Shown: positions 1 to 10,402 of the stretch, one piece after another
Layout of the letters: each line of letters opens with the position of its first letter
Position numbering within the stretch: position 1 is the stretch's first letter
Position numbers and translations under genes: made by a program
The notes under the pieces: model-generated
Told to the model about the DNA's origin: nothing
Database searches by the model: none
What the model saw: only the letters and a program-made list of their open reading frames with translations
From: Anastrepha obliqua
Taxonomy: Eukaryota; Arthropoda; Insecta; Diptera; Tephritidae
Length of the DNA: 64,000 nucleotides
Direction: 5' to 3'
NCBI RefSeq assembly: GCF_027943255.1
Contig: NC_072895.1
Location: forward strand, 73,906,001 to 73,970,000

Positions 1-337
1 TCTATTTATATGTATATGTGTGGGCGATACAAAGTGTGTCAATTGCATTTGACATTTGCTTTCAACAATCTACCACCTGACCTTTCTTCAATTTTAAGCA
101 ACGCTCAAACCAAACATCGAATTCATTTTCGAACCATTGAACTTCTGAGCTGTCAAATGCAGACATGTAAAAAAAAAACAAAAGCGCGTAATACATACAT
201 GTGTTACTCGTATGTACATCGGTAAAACACATTAATGGACAAGTGCATATTTACATACGTATGTTTTATGAGGGCGAAATGCTTCAGAGAGAGAAGGACC
301 TTACAAAGGCTAGGGCAGACTGCGTAGCATGAAATTT
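1..337. other. Unannotated AT-rich DNA
   Basis: I see no gene, RNA or repeat structure that I can support here. The short open frames have no recognisable composition or motif. Confidence 0.5.
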
Positions 338-657
338 AAAAAAATAAATAAATAATTGGCGAGTACACTTCTGTTAGGTGTTTGGCCGAGCTCCTCCTCC
401 TATTTGTGGTGTGCGTCTTGATGTTGTTCCACAAATGGAGGGACCTACAGTTTCAAGCCGACTCCGAACGGCAGATATTTTTATGAGGAGCTTTTTCATG
501 GCAGAAATACACTCGGAGGTTTGCCATTGCCTGCCGAGGGGCGACCGCTATTAGAAAAATGTTTTTATTAATTTTGCTTTCACCGAGATTCGAACTAACG
601 ACCTCTCTGTGAATTCCGAATGGTCATCACGCACCTACCCATTCGGCTCCGGCGGCC
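338..657 (-). mobile_element. tRNA-derived SINE, near full length (copy 1)
   Basis: Read on the minus strand, the element begins with a tRNA-like head: GCCG, then an A-box-like AGCCGAATGGGTAGGTGCG, then a B-box-like GTTCGAATCTC about 40 bases later. A tRNA-unrelated body and an ATTT-rich 3' tail follow (338-356 on the plus strand). The same body occurs at 7315-7650, 41130-41348, 53525-53728 and 59572-59898, so this is a dispersed family. The head implies internal RNA polymerase III transcription. It encodes nothing and must depend on a LINE for movement. The partner LINE cannot be named from this window. Confidence 0.85.
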
Positions 658-679
658 ACCAGGCATGAAATTAGGCGAT

Positions 680-1740
680 TAAATTTTAAGAGTCTTAGAA
701 AGCAGCTAAAAAAGGAGATCCGCGAAGTAAAACAACCTAATTTAACCAGCTCTGCGACGAGGCAGACAAAAACGGTGGTACTCCGAACATAGCATTAAGA
801 AAAGTCATCCTAGAAAACCAACCGATATTTACTAGGGTGATACAATTATGCCTTGAACAAAGCGCGTTAGCGAATTTCTGAAAGAGACATAGACTTGTGC
901 TGCTCGTGAAGCCGGATAGGCACCAGGTATACTAGCCTCCTACCATTCTCTGTGAATCTTTGACAGCATAAGCAAGCTTATGGAATGGTTCATATATAAT
1001 AGAATACAACCGTACACTGAATGCGAGGCGGGACTATCCCCGTACCAGCATGGTTTCCGAAAGAAAAGGAATGTACGGTGAATAGAACACTTCCGAAAGT
1101 GCATCGGTCGAAAAGCAGCAAATGCAGGGCACTAAAAGGCCATATAAAATACAGTACGAGACCTTGTGCAGATTTTTCGCACTGATGATAACAAACACTT
1201 ACAAACACAACTCTAATGAAGCTATATTGACGGAAGAACGAGTGAGGCTGTAAGTGCAAAAGGAGCAGTGTCTCAATAACATATCAGTGATCGTACAAAA
1301 AGTGAAGGCTACATCCTTACTAAAATAGCAGAAGCATTGGAAAAACGCGACAAAACAAAGTTGGACCTATATGCTAATTCCAAGCATCGAAATATAGTTA
1401 AACCGAACCTCCAGCTAACACAATTTCTGACAGGCAATGTTTGCTACCCGAGGTGCCTACATCGCTTCAAGGTACGTGAGTCGCATTTATGTCCAGTATG
1501 CTATGAAGAGGAAGATTAAAGCCATGCGTTTTTTGCTTGCCCACGATTTGCCTCTATAAGTGGCTACACTATCAAAAGATTCGGTAATATCAGATAATAT
1601 AGACGACATCATGACTTCAAAGTATCTGTGGAATAAGATTTCGTCAGCAATCAGCGATATGCAAAATGCATTAAAGCGCGCAGATACAAGATCAGCGGCT
1701 GCTAAACATTCGATATTTCACAAAGAAATGGACTTTTAAG
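680..1740 (+). mobile_element. Degenerate R1-like LINE relic
   Basis: Several frames carry broken pieces of a non-LTR retrotransposon ORF2. Near 970-1070 a reverse-transcriptase segment reads LSPYQHGFRKKR, the fingers motif of many LINEs. Near 1400-1560 the C-terminal region reads TQFLTGN, then a cysteine/histidine cluster (CPVCYEEED followed by a further ACPRF), like the zinc knuckle at the end of R1-clade ORF2. Stops and frameshifts occur throughout and no catalytic core survives intact. The clade is inferred from the C-terminal style. The relic lies directly beside the first SINE copy. Confidence 0.65.
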
Positions 1741-2750
1741 TCGACGTGAGATACGTATGGCGGGCGGGGAGGCCTAAGTAGTTTCTTTTGAGTTTCCTTT
1801 GGAAATAAACAAAGCAGAGGGAGTATTGAAATATACCCAAATTTTTATTGATTGCATGTGAAGAGTAACTGACGAGGAGAAGTAACGCGACGCTTCCGCT
1901 TCCGCCTTGGCGGTGTGCATTCGCCATTTAGCGCAACGGCAACTCCTTCCTCATTTCGGAAGAAGTAAGGGCTGCTGATACCGTCTGTGATCTATGAATT
2001 TCAGGAGTAAATTGATTTTTTTCAAAGTTCTCCCAAAATTTGGAAGCGTTGTTCTGGCGTTAAGCTATTCATGATGACCTGCCAAGCTTTACTGAACAAA
2101 AATTTCAACACAGTTTGTCACACTCAGCTGTCAATCCATAGCTATCGATATCGATAGTTCCACACAGCTAAAAAACGCCTGAAACATGCAGCATATTTTG
2201 AAAACATTTCAAGCACAACATTCTGATAGTCAGTGAGAACCTTAACTTTTTTTGTAATTCCAAAAATAATATTTTATATTGGGTTGTCTATTTTTGTTTT
2301 TTTTTTTGTTGTTGTTGCTTTAAGATACTACTTTTCAGATTCATCTCCAAAATTTTGAAGGCCACGTATATAAGCAAGAGACTTCGTGCTATTTTTGGCC
2401 GTTCGTTAGCTCTGTCAAAGGCTGTAACAGCTTCTGACGCTGTTATAACATGTTTTTCATTAATTTCTTAATATCATATTTGTTCACTCTACTCGATATC
2501 CAAGAAATTACGTATGCATAGATTATTCAATGAAAAAATGTTCGTGTTCTCTCGATCGGTGAGTTCAATTATCTGAGCCCAGATTGTACTGTAATATTTT
2601 TTTACAAAAACAATTATTTAGTAAGCATATTTTGAGATATTACGTGATAACGAATGTCGTGTTGACTTTATCCAAGTTTCATCAAATATTCTGAAGACTC
2701 TAACTTTGCGCACCAGGAGAGAAAAAAGATAATCAATACAAATACATACA
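1741..2750. other. Intergenic, nothing recognised
   Basis: About 1 kb with no supported gene or repeat. It contains T-rich tracts near 2290-2320. The small open frames look like chance. Confidence 0.45.
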
Positions 2751-2752
2751 TA

Positions 2753-3111
2753 CAGGGTTGGTCATATTAAACTGACCCATTGAGTAACCCTATAACTTTT
2801 TACTGTAATTTGAAATCTAAGGTTTACGTCAACAAGCCAAAGACACTAGGCGCACTTAAGGCCAATATCCGACGGGAAATAGCCGCCATATCTGCCGAGA
2901 CGCTGGCCAAAACTATGGAAAACGCCGAAAAACGGGCACATTACGCTATACGAGCTAAGGGCGACCACTTGCGCGATATCATATTCAAAAAGTGATGTAA
3001 ACGAATCTCCTTGAACTAAATTAAATGTTTTTCACAATGAAACACAAAAAAATGTTTCTTTTTCCATATTTTTTAATAATCACATGGGTCAGTTTAAGAT
3101 GGCCAACCCTG
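2753..3111 (+). mobile_element. Short Tc1/mariner-superfamily element with transposase tail
   Basis: The ends are inverted repeats of about 28 bp: left CAGGGTTGGTCATATTAAAC, right the complement of GTTTAAGATGGCCAACCCTG. TA dinucleotides flank them at 2751-2752 and 3112-3113, the target duplication of the IS630/Tc1/mariner superfamily. Codons at 2780-2995 keep roughly the last 70 residues of a transposase-like protein (KPKTLGALKANIRREIA near the start, HLRDIIFKK at the end). The frame has no ATG and the catalytic domain is absent, so this is an internally deleted copy that would need a transposase in trans. Confidence 0.8.
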
Positions 3112-3128
3112 TACATATCCAAATACGT

Positions 3129-3287
3129 GCTAAGGGCGACCACTTGCGCGATATCATATTCAAAAAGTGATGTAAACGAATCTCCTTGAACTAAATTAAA
3201 TGTTTTTCACAATGAAACACAAAAAAATGTTTCTTTTTCCATATTTTTTTAATAATCACATGGGTCAGTTTAATATGGCCAACCCTG
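3129..3287 (+). repeat. Tandem second copy of the element's 3' end
   Basis: Bases 3129-3287 repeat 2954-3111 almost exactly, including the end of the transposase tail and the right inverted repeat. Unequal exchange or repair slippage after insertion is the likely cause. Its right end abuts the target duplication of the next element. Confidence 0.85.
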
Positions 3288-3296
3288 TATGTATGT

Positions 3297-3754
3297 TAGG
3301 CCGGGTCAATTTGTGGGGAGGCAAAAAAATCGCCCATTGCTCTATGAAAATCAAATTCTAGGGATCAAAATAAGAAACTTTGCCGAAGGAACCATACCTC
3401 TAAAACGAATTCTGATGTCCCCCAATTTGAGTCGAACTTTTTAGTTTCTTTTCTCATGGAAAGGCCAAAAATGGTGATATTTTGAAATGATTGTATGGGG
3501 AACCCCCAGGGGAGTTCCGGGGGGTGTGCCACTGGCACCCATGTTCGGCCGTCCAAAGTTAGTGGGGGTCGGTCATACATTTGGACTCGATTGGAGTACT
3601 CTATATGGGTAAAGTGGGATTTTTCGTTCGACCCAAATTGGGGGACATCAGAATTCGTTTTAGAGATATGGTTCCTTCGGCAAAGTTTCTTATTTTGATT
3701 ACTAGAATAAGATTTTCACAGAGCAATGAGCGATTTTTAAATCGACCCGCCCTA
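3297..3754. mobile_element. hAT-like MITE with long inverted repeats (copy 1)
   Basis: The element is 458 bp and non-coding. It starts TAGGCCGGGTC and ends GACCCGCCCTA. The outer 130 or so bases on each side are imperfect inverted repeats; compare 3343-3430 with the complement of 3640-3730. The direct repeat ATGTATGT lies on both sides (3289-3296 and 3755-3762), an 8-bp target duplication as made by hAT transposases. A second copy at 39316-39776 has its own 8-bp duplication, which confirms the ends. The open frames inside come from the inverted repeats and are not genes. Confidence 0.87.
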
Positions 3755-3762
3755 ATGTATGT

Positions 3763-4533
3763 GTATATCCCTCCAAGAAGTGCAGGATATAAAGTAAATG
3801 AAATACTAGCACAATGTCTAGCGATTGGCGGAAACGAGAATTCCTTGAATGCTGAACTACTAGTAGGGTTGTAATGAGCTTTCAAAGACTTTGAACAAGT
3901 GCATTGGTTTCAAATTTGGGACGAGACAAAATCAAACGAACTTTACTTACACAGAGGGAGGGATTGCATAAATGACACTCACAAGGATAATTCTCAACAC
4001 TAGAAGACTAAGGTAGAAAGTACTTGTACATGGAGATGACATCTGGTTATGATGCCAGTTATTCTGTCCAGCTAAAAATCTAAGCACACTAAGGAGACTA
4101 GGGAAGTCTGGTCGATTTCCATTTTAAAACGTGTTCGAAGATGTTGCGCTGATTACATCAGAAATAAATTCCTTATACATTTTAGTAAATGTGGTACCTG
4201 CAGCAGCTTTTTCATCATAAGAGATCATACCAAAATGTTCCTTTGCATAAATATAAATAATGGACATCCCACTCCATAAAGCCTATTACCCCACATGAAT
4301 GAGACGCCTGAAAATTGTACTTATTCCGCACTCTTCATGCAACCATGCAAGTTTTAGTTCAAATTAAGTTTTCCTCTAAATACGGATAGAAGCGATCGAT
4401 GTCTTTTCTTGTGTAAAGTGCAAGAGATAATTGCTGCATATAACCAACATGGATTTCGAGTGGCTAATAACATTTACAAATATCAACTAAAAACGGTTTA
4501 GGGCATTTGCTTCAAGTGCATTTGCTCCCTAAG
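3763..4533. other. Intergenic, nothing recognised
   Basis: AT-rich DNA between two MITEs. I find no gene-like frame. Confidence 0.4.
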
Positions 4534-4680
4534 CAGGGCCGTAGAGAGCATATCCGGGCCCCGGGGGAAAATTGCAAATGCGGGCCCTGTTTTCAGTTTT
4601 CATAAAAAAACTTTTCGGAATTACTGTCGAGTCCGGGCCCCTCTGAGAACTTCGGGCCCGGGGGAAAAGTACCCGATCAT
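4534..4680. mobile_element. Short deleted hAT copy (GGGCCC-rich ends)
   Basis: It starts CAGGGCCGTAGAGAG and is rich in GGGCCC blocks. Its left part matches the right end of the hAT element at 30110-31588, and its right part matches the complement of that element's left end (around GAGTCCGGGCCCCTCTGA). It is therefore an internally deleted relative with no coding sequence. The flanks TCCCTAAG and TGCTTAAG are a plausible decayed 8-bp target duplication (6 of 8 match). Confidence 0.75.
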
Positions 4681-7314
4681 TGCTTAAGAAAATTGAGAAA
4701 GTGCAATCACTCATAATATCGTTGCATGCCATTTTTTGTTTTCAAATATGAATGCACATACATTTTCTCAAGTAAATGTCAATGCACCTACTTTTTACTC
4801 TATATTATTTTGTCGCACTCAAGTCTTATAAATACAACGCTACTCTTTAAAATTCATTTATTATCAGATATTTATAATGAAATGAAGATAGCCTTATCAT
4901 CACTGCACATTAAAGTAAACACACCAACAACTACAAAAGGCAGCCAACATCAGCTACCGTATTAAATACACAGAACACTATAATGCAGATGTCAGTGTGT
5001 TGTAACCCTACCCCCTACCATGGCAGTAGAGCAACAATTTTCACTAAACTTACCAATTTTATGTATTACGTTCTCACGCTACTTGCTTTTCACTTGCCCA
5101 AGTGCTTCCTTACTCTTTAGCCAAACACATATACGTAGGCATCTACATGCATATATGGCCAGTTGGAAATCGACAATAGAGTCGTGCAAGCTGCAGGCAT
5201 AACATGAAAATCGTCGTTAGGGACGTTAATGACTTTCCCAAATAACTATCGTTTTATTCGTTTTAAGCCTCTTTTATGCATGTTGCGTAGTATGACATCT
5301 CACTTATCATGTTATGCAGATTGGGGTTCTCTTTTGGGTAATATGACTTATCTCTCCGCTGACTGTTTGGTTGCGTATTATGACGTTATCATCCAGCCTC
5401 TTCTCTCTTCACACACTTAGCCACTTCACGTTTGTAGAACTATTTTATTATAATACATCAGCGGAGTAATGATCCATTCTATCTGTAACGGGTTAGAACG
5501 CTTCATACCTCTTATACTCCGTTGCATAGGGCATTGAATGAATTTAATTAAATTTTTAATTCCTTGGCTTTCGATGTTTCATCTTCTAAGAAAACTTTCA
5601 AATTGTCACTGAATGAATTGTTTATACAACTATGAACTAATATCGTCAAGTATTTCGGTGTATTCTGTAAAAAATCGTGTATTTCTGGATAAACAAATAA
5701 GTATTTGTAAAATATTAGTAAAAACTCTTTTATAACAAATTTCAATTCAAAAAATATAAATAACATTGGCAAAGGTATTATTCATTTTTGAACTCACATA
5801 TATTAACCTCATCAAATATGCGATGAACTGATTTTTTTCCAAAAAAATCTACTAAATTAAAGTAACTAAAGAAAACTTAAATTTCCACTCCTACTAAAAT
5901 GAACCTTTTTGAATAATCATATAGGTGTATTTATTTTTAACTCTTAACCCTTGTGGACTTGCTGCTTGACATCAGTGGAGTCAGTTAAATTTTTATTTCA
6001 CTATTCTTTCTTTTAGCAGGGTAGCAGGATTTTTAAAACAGCTGGTACAGCTGATGTTTAGTCAAATACAGTCAATCTAAAATTATAAAATGGCTTTGTT
6101 GACGGTATTGTTTTTGATAAGCTAATTTCCTACTGGGTGTACTATACGTACACCAAGAAGGCTTTGCTTAGTTTGTTTTCCAATTTTGCCTTCCTTCGTA
6201 TTTCCTTTTTCTTACTTCGCTATTAAAATAGCAAGCGATAGCAAAATACTTTACAGCAATGCTCTCAAAATGTACATAATAAGCTAAAGTGTAAGTGGGT
6301 GTGAGAAGTTTAAAGAAAAGTGGCGAGTGCCACTGTAACACTGGCATATCTGTGAAAACAAATCGACCAAGAAGAAAAAATATGGGGTTGACTACTTGTA
6401 GCCCACGCATCTTATGTCAATATTTTCGTACTCCATTTTCTTAAGTCACTTTGGTTTGGAAGGTTAGTAGTTGAGATGCACACGTGCGCACATTTAGAAG
6501 GCAAAGCGACCTAAATGGATGCCTCAAACTGGTCAGATTGAAGTGAATTCAGTTAAAGGACAAATGTTGGCTTAGAGTGAAATGTCTGGTGTGACGATCT
6601 TTTGTTTGGTTTTTCTAAGATACGAAAATATTTTGCTTATTGATATAAGATAAGCACATAAATGCAGCAGCAAACGATATATCAAAGGGCTCCGTTTAAG
6701 TTTATTTTCTATTTGAGCTAGATCAGTGATATTTTAAGTGTATGTAGAACAGATAAGAAGGTATGTCTGGTATTTTACTTTGAAATATGATGGAATTTTA
6801 AAGAAGGCAGTAATTACTAAAGACTTTCTTAAATATGAACAAATATCTTTAAGGTAGCAGGTTGAGTACTTCCGACTGTGGAAGTGCGTGTGTAGCCAAC
6901 CATAGAAGAAGAAATAGAAACACGCCACACGAAAACGCAGTTATCTTTAATTTGAGTCATTGTTACTACAGCTACAAGTGGTGGGTGGGTCAGAAGTAGG
7001 TTTTATAGTCACCGGTGTTACCGTAAAAAATCTTACCTAAACCTAGCAAACGGCTTTTGGACTGGGGCGAAGCTGCATATCCCAGGTGCCCCAAGCTGGA
7101 GGAAATATAAGGTACCTGTGCTAAAATACTCTCATCTTCCATATTATAACACGTATAATTTCTGAAGGGATCAAATTACTAGATATATTTATGCACAAAA
7201 AGTAAACCTGATAGCCGAGTTACGAGGAAGATTATCGCAAAAGGCGTCCTATAAACTTAAACAGAATATCGGAATATAAATTTGTTTAGATAAAGTATAA
7301 ATAAATTTTAGTAC
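4681..7314. other. Long intergenic stretch, nothing recognised
   Basis: About 2.6 kb without a supported gene or repeat on either strand. Open frames reach at most about 80 codons, are lysine/phenylalanine-rich or AT-driven and show no domain. Short host exons cannot be ruled out without transcripts. Confidence 0.4.
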
Positions 7315-7650
7315 GGCGGCCGCCGTAGCCGAATGGGTTGGTGCGTGATTTCCTTTCGGAATTCACAGAGAGATCGTTCGTTCGAATCTCGGTGAAAGCA
7401 AAATTAATAAAAAAAAAACATTTTTCTAATAGCGGTCGCCCCTTGGCAGGCAATGGCAAACCTCCGAATGTATTTCTGCCACGAAAAAGCTCCTCATAAA
7501 AATATCTGGCGTTCGGAGTCGGCTTGAAACTGTAGCTCCTTCCATTTGTGGAACAACATCAAGACGCACACCACAAATAGGAGGAAGAGCTCGGCCAAAC
7601 ACCTAACAGAAGCGTACGCGCCAATTATTTATTATTTATTTTTTTTTTAA
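7315..7650 (+). mobile_element. tRNA-derived SINE, full length (copy 2)
   Basis: This is the best copy of the family. The head reads GCCGTAGCCGAATGGGTTGG (A box), with the B box GTTCGAATCTC about 40 bases later. An A-rich joint at about 7407-7420, the conserved body and a tail of ATTT units follow (about 7622-7650). A mariner element begins only about 20 bases after the tail. Confidence 0.88.
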
Positions 7651-7668
7651 AGACAACACGCAGAAATA

Positions 7669-8934
7669 ATAGGACTATGAATAAGTTCGTGCGGTTTTAC
7701 AACAGATGGCGTAACTTGATTATTATTCCATCGATCCACATTTCCAAACATTCATTGGAGAGCTACTGTCGTAAGGCACAAACGTCAGTATAAGTTTTTT
7801 ATTTGAAGCGTAAACAACAATATTTTTACCACACTTGAAAATGTCCAATTTCGTGCCAAACAATGTGTTTTTGCGGGGAATTCTTCTTCATTATTTTAAT
7901 ATGAAGAAAAAAGCAGCCGAAAGTCATCGTATCTTGGTGGAAGTTTATGGTGAGCATGCTCTAGCTGAGCGAACGTGCCAGAAGTGGTTTGCACGCTTTA
8001 AAAGTGGTGATTTTGGCTTGGAAGACGAAGAACGCGAGGGTGCGCCGCCAAAGTTCATGGATACCGAATTGGAGGAATTGCTCGATCAAGATCCGGCTCA
8101 AACGCAAGAAGAGGTTGCAAAAACTTTGGGAGTTGATCAATCAACCATTTCCAAACGTTTAAAAGCCATGGGAATGATCCGAAAGGTAGGCCATTGGGTG
8201 CCGTATGAATTGAAGCCAAGAGACGTTGAACGCCGTTTTATGGCATGCGAACAACTGCTTCAACGGCACAAAAGAAAGGGTTTTTTGCATCGAATTGTGA
8301 CTGGCGATGAAAAGTGGGTCCATTACGGCAATCCAAAACGTCGGGCAACGTATGGATACCCTGGCCATGCTTCAACATCGACGTCGGCGCAGAATATTCA
8401 TGGCCTGGTGGGACCAGCTGGGTGTTGTGTATTATGAGCTACTGAAACCGAATGAAACGATTACGGGGGATGTCTACCGACGACAATTGATGCGTTTGAG
8501 CCGAGCACTGCGAGAAAAACGGCCGCAATACGCCGATAGACACGACAAAGTTATTTTGCAACATGACAATGCTCGGCCACATGTTGCACAAGTGGTCAAA
8601 ACATACTTAGAAACGCTCAAATGGGATGTCCTACCCCACCCGCCGTATAGTCCAGACCTTGCGCCATCCGATTACTATCTCTTCCGATCGATGCAACATG
8701 GCCTGGCTGACCAGCACTTCCGTAATTACGATGAAGTCAAAAAATGGATCGATTCGTGGATTGCGGCAAAACCGACCGAATTTTTCACAAAGGGAATCCG
8801 TGAATTGCCAGAAAGATGGGAAAAAGTAGTAGTAAGCGATGGACAATACTTTGAATATTAAATTTGTAACCATTTTACGTCAATAAAGTTTCAAATTTCG
8901 AAAAAAAACCGCACGAACTTATTCATAGTCCTAT
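7669..8934 (+). mobile_element. mariner element, mauritiana-like, full-length ends
   Basis: A 1266-bp element with 30-bp inverted repeats starting ATAGGACTATGAATAAGTTC, flanked by TA at 7667-7668 and 8935-8936. It carries one transposase gene, broken by a small deletion (separate entry). The N-terminal region (NMKKKAAESHR, then KWFARFKSGDF) resembles the mauritiana group rather than the irritans group; the subfamily is my inference. A shorter copy sits at 26167-27008. Confidence 0.92.
7841..8861 (+). pseudogene. mariner transposase with internal frameshift
   Basis: This is a cut-and-paste DNA transposase of the DD34D mariner family, which binds the terminal repeats and moves the element at TA sites. 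The first part (7841-8437) holds the helix-turn-helix region and the first catalytic Asp in IVTGDEKW. The second part, in another frame to 8861, holds the second Asp in ILQHDNARPH and the third in SPDLAPSDY, with 34 residues between the last two. The frames switch near 8400, where about 20 bases seem missing just before the WWDQ motif. I choose the ATG at 7841, giving MSNFVPNN; an upstream in-frame ATG at 7835 is also possible. The copy cannot make a full transposase. Confidence 0.9.
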
Positions 8935-8959
8935 TAACAGAAATTTACTCTTAGGTATG

Positions 8960-8996
8960 GGAATGGTAGTCACGCACCAATCTATTCTGCCGCCGT
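8960..8996 (-). repeat. SINE 5'-end fragment
   Basis: About 37 bases match the head of the tRNA-derived SINE in reverse orientation (GAATGGTAGTCACGCACCAA and CCGCCG). It is only a scrap, on the far side of the mariner. Confidence 0.55.
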
Positions 8997-9172
8997 GAGA
9001 AGGAAGAACTACTTTATATTAATATAGAAGAAATACTGACATAATTTATATGTACTTACTACAAAGAAAGAAAAATGTGAAGCTATTGGACTCAAAATAG
9101 TAGAAAGAAATAATAAAATAAATAAAATTGATTTTTAAAAAAGACTTAAATGTTAAAACAAAATGTATAGAC

Positions 9173-10402
9173 TAACTAGCAAACCCGGCCCCCTTCGCTG
9201 GGCACACTAAAATAGAATAGATATGGTTTAGAACAGAAAATATATGGTTTTCATAATATTTATCTCTTTATTCTTTATTCAAGCGCTTTGGCATAAACAA
9301 TATTTTCTGTTTTTCTAATATATTTGTTTTTGAGTAAATATAAAATATAAATTGAAAATCAGGAAAAAAGAAGATTCTTTTTAAATTTCAAATCAACGCA
9401 AATGAATAACTAAGAAACAATCGTCTTTTTTCCTGATCATCCATGAATTTTTCGTTTCAATTTATATGTTTTATTAAGCATTGGAGCTTTTTTAACCATT
9501 ATCCATTTATATTTTTCAAAAAAAAAACGAAAAAAATTGGTTTTCCACGAACACATAATTTCATTTGAACATTCGGATTTCAATTAAATTCTCAAATTTC
9601 GTAAGAAATTATTCACTGTTTCAAAATCCACTCAAAAAAAATTCACAAAAAATGTTTACACTTTGCACTTACGTCTTCTCCTTATGGCATCCAAATCAGA
9701 AAGAAATATTAGCACATTGTAACGCGCACTGTCAATTTGACAGTTCAGTTCCGCCCCAAGCGTTAAAAAAGTAAACGACATTATGGCTGGTTCAAAAGAA
9801 CGCTGTACGCGTTGCCAGTATTCCGAATTACAACCAAACTTTACGAAACCCATTTTCAATACTTACTTAACAATGTGTGTAAGTTTGGTTTAATTCGGTG
9901 CAAAGACACGGCGGGTCCGCGTTTTGGCATATATTTCGAGACCCTAGTCATCAATAGGTATGAAAATTGCCCCGTACTAAAGCACTTATCAACAGCTTTC
10001 ATTTGATACCCATATTGTACATACACATCCCAAGGTTACCCGGGTCCACGTTTTGACCTATATCTCGAACCCTATCCACCAATAGGTATCCAAATTATAC
10101 GGAAACCATCTTCAATACCTTCTTAACAATGTGTGTAAGTTTGGTTTAATTCGATGCAAAGACACGGCCGGTTAGCGAACACACACAAAAAGTTGACTTT
10201 ATTTTATATATAAGATATAAAAATATAAAAATAACAGAAGAATACCAAAAAATAATAATTTTTTTTAATAAGAAGTATCCTATGTTACTTCTAACACCTC
10301 CAAAAACATGTGTACAAAGTTTCATAATAATTGGTTAAGTAGTTTTGCCGTGAAAGCGTAACAAACAAACTTACATTCACATTTATAATATTAGTAGGGA
10401 TA
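9173..10402. repeat. Dispersed insect repeat with internal duplications
   Basis: The block opens with CTAACTAGCAAACCCGGCCC and closes with TTTATAATATTAGTAGGGAT. These end motifs resemble those of a repeat type widespread in arthropod genomes, which I cannot assign to a superfamily here. Inside, a segment around AACAATGTGTGTAAGTTTGG occurs twice about 256 bp apart (near 9871 and 10127). A second motif, CACGTTTTG or CGCGTTTTG followed by ATAGGTAT, also occurs twice. No coding capacity is visible. Confidence 0.55.

Noticed and set aside
3365..3885. Overlapping frames of up to 97 codons on both strands
   Set aside because: They lie within the inverted-repeat MITE, read similarly on both strands and recur at 39602-39821 as part of the same element.
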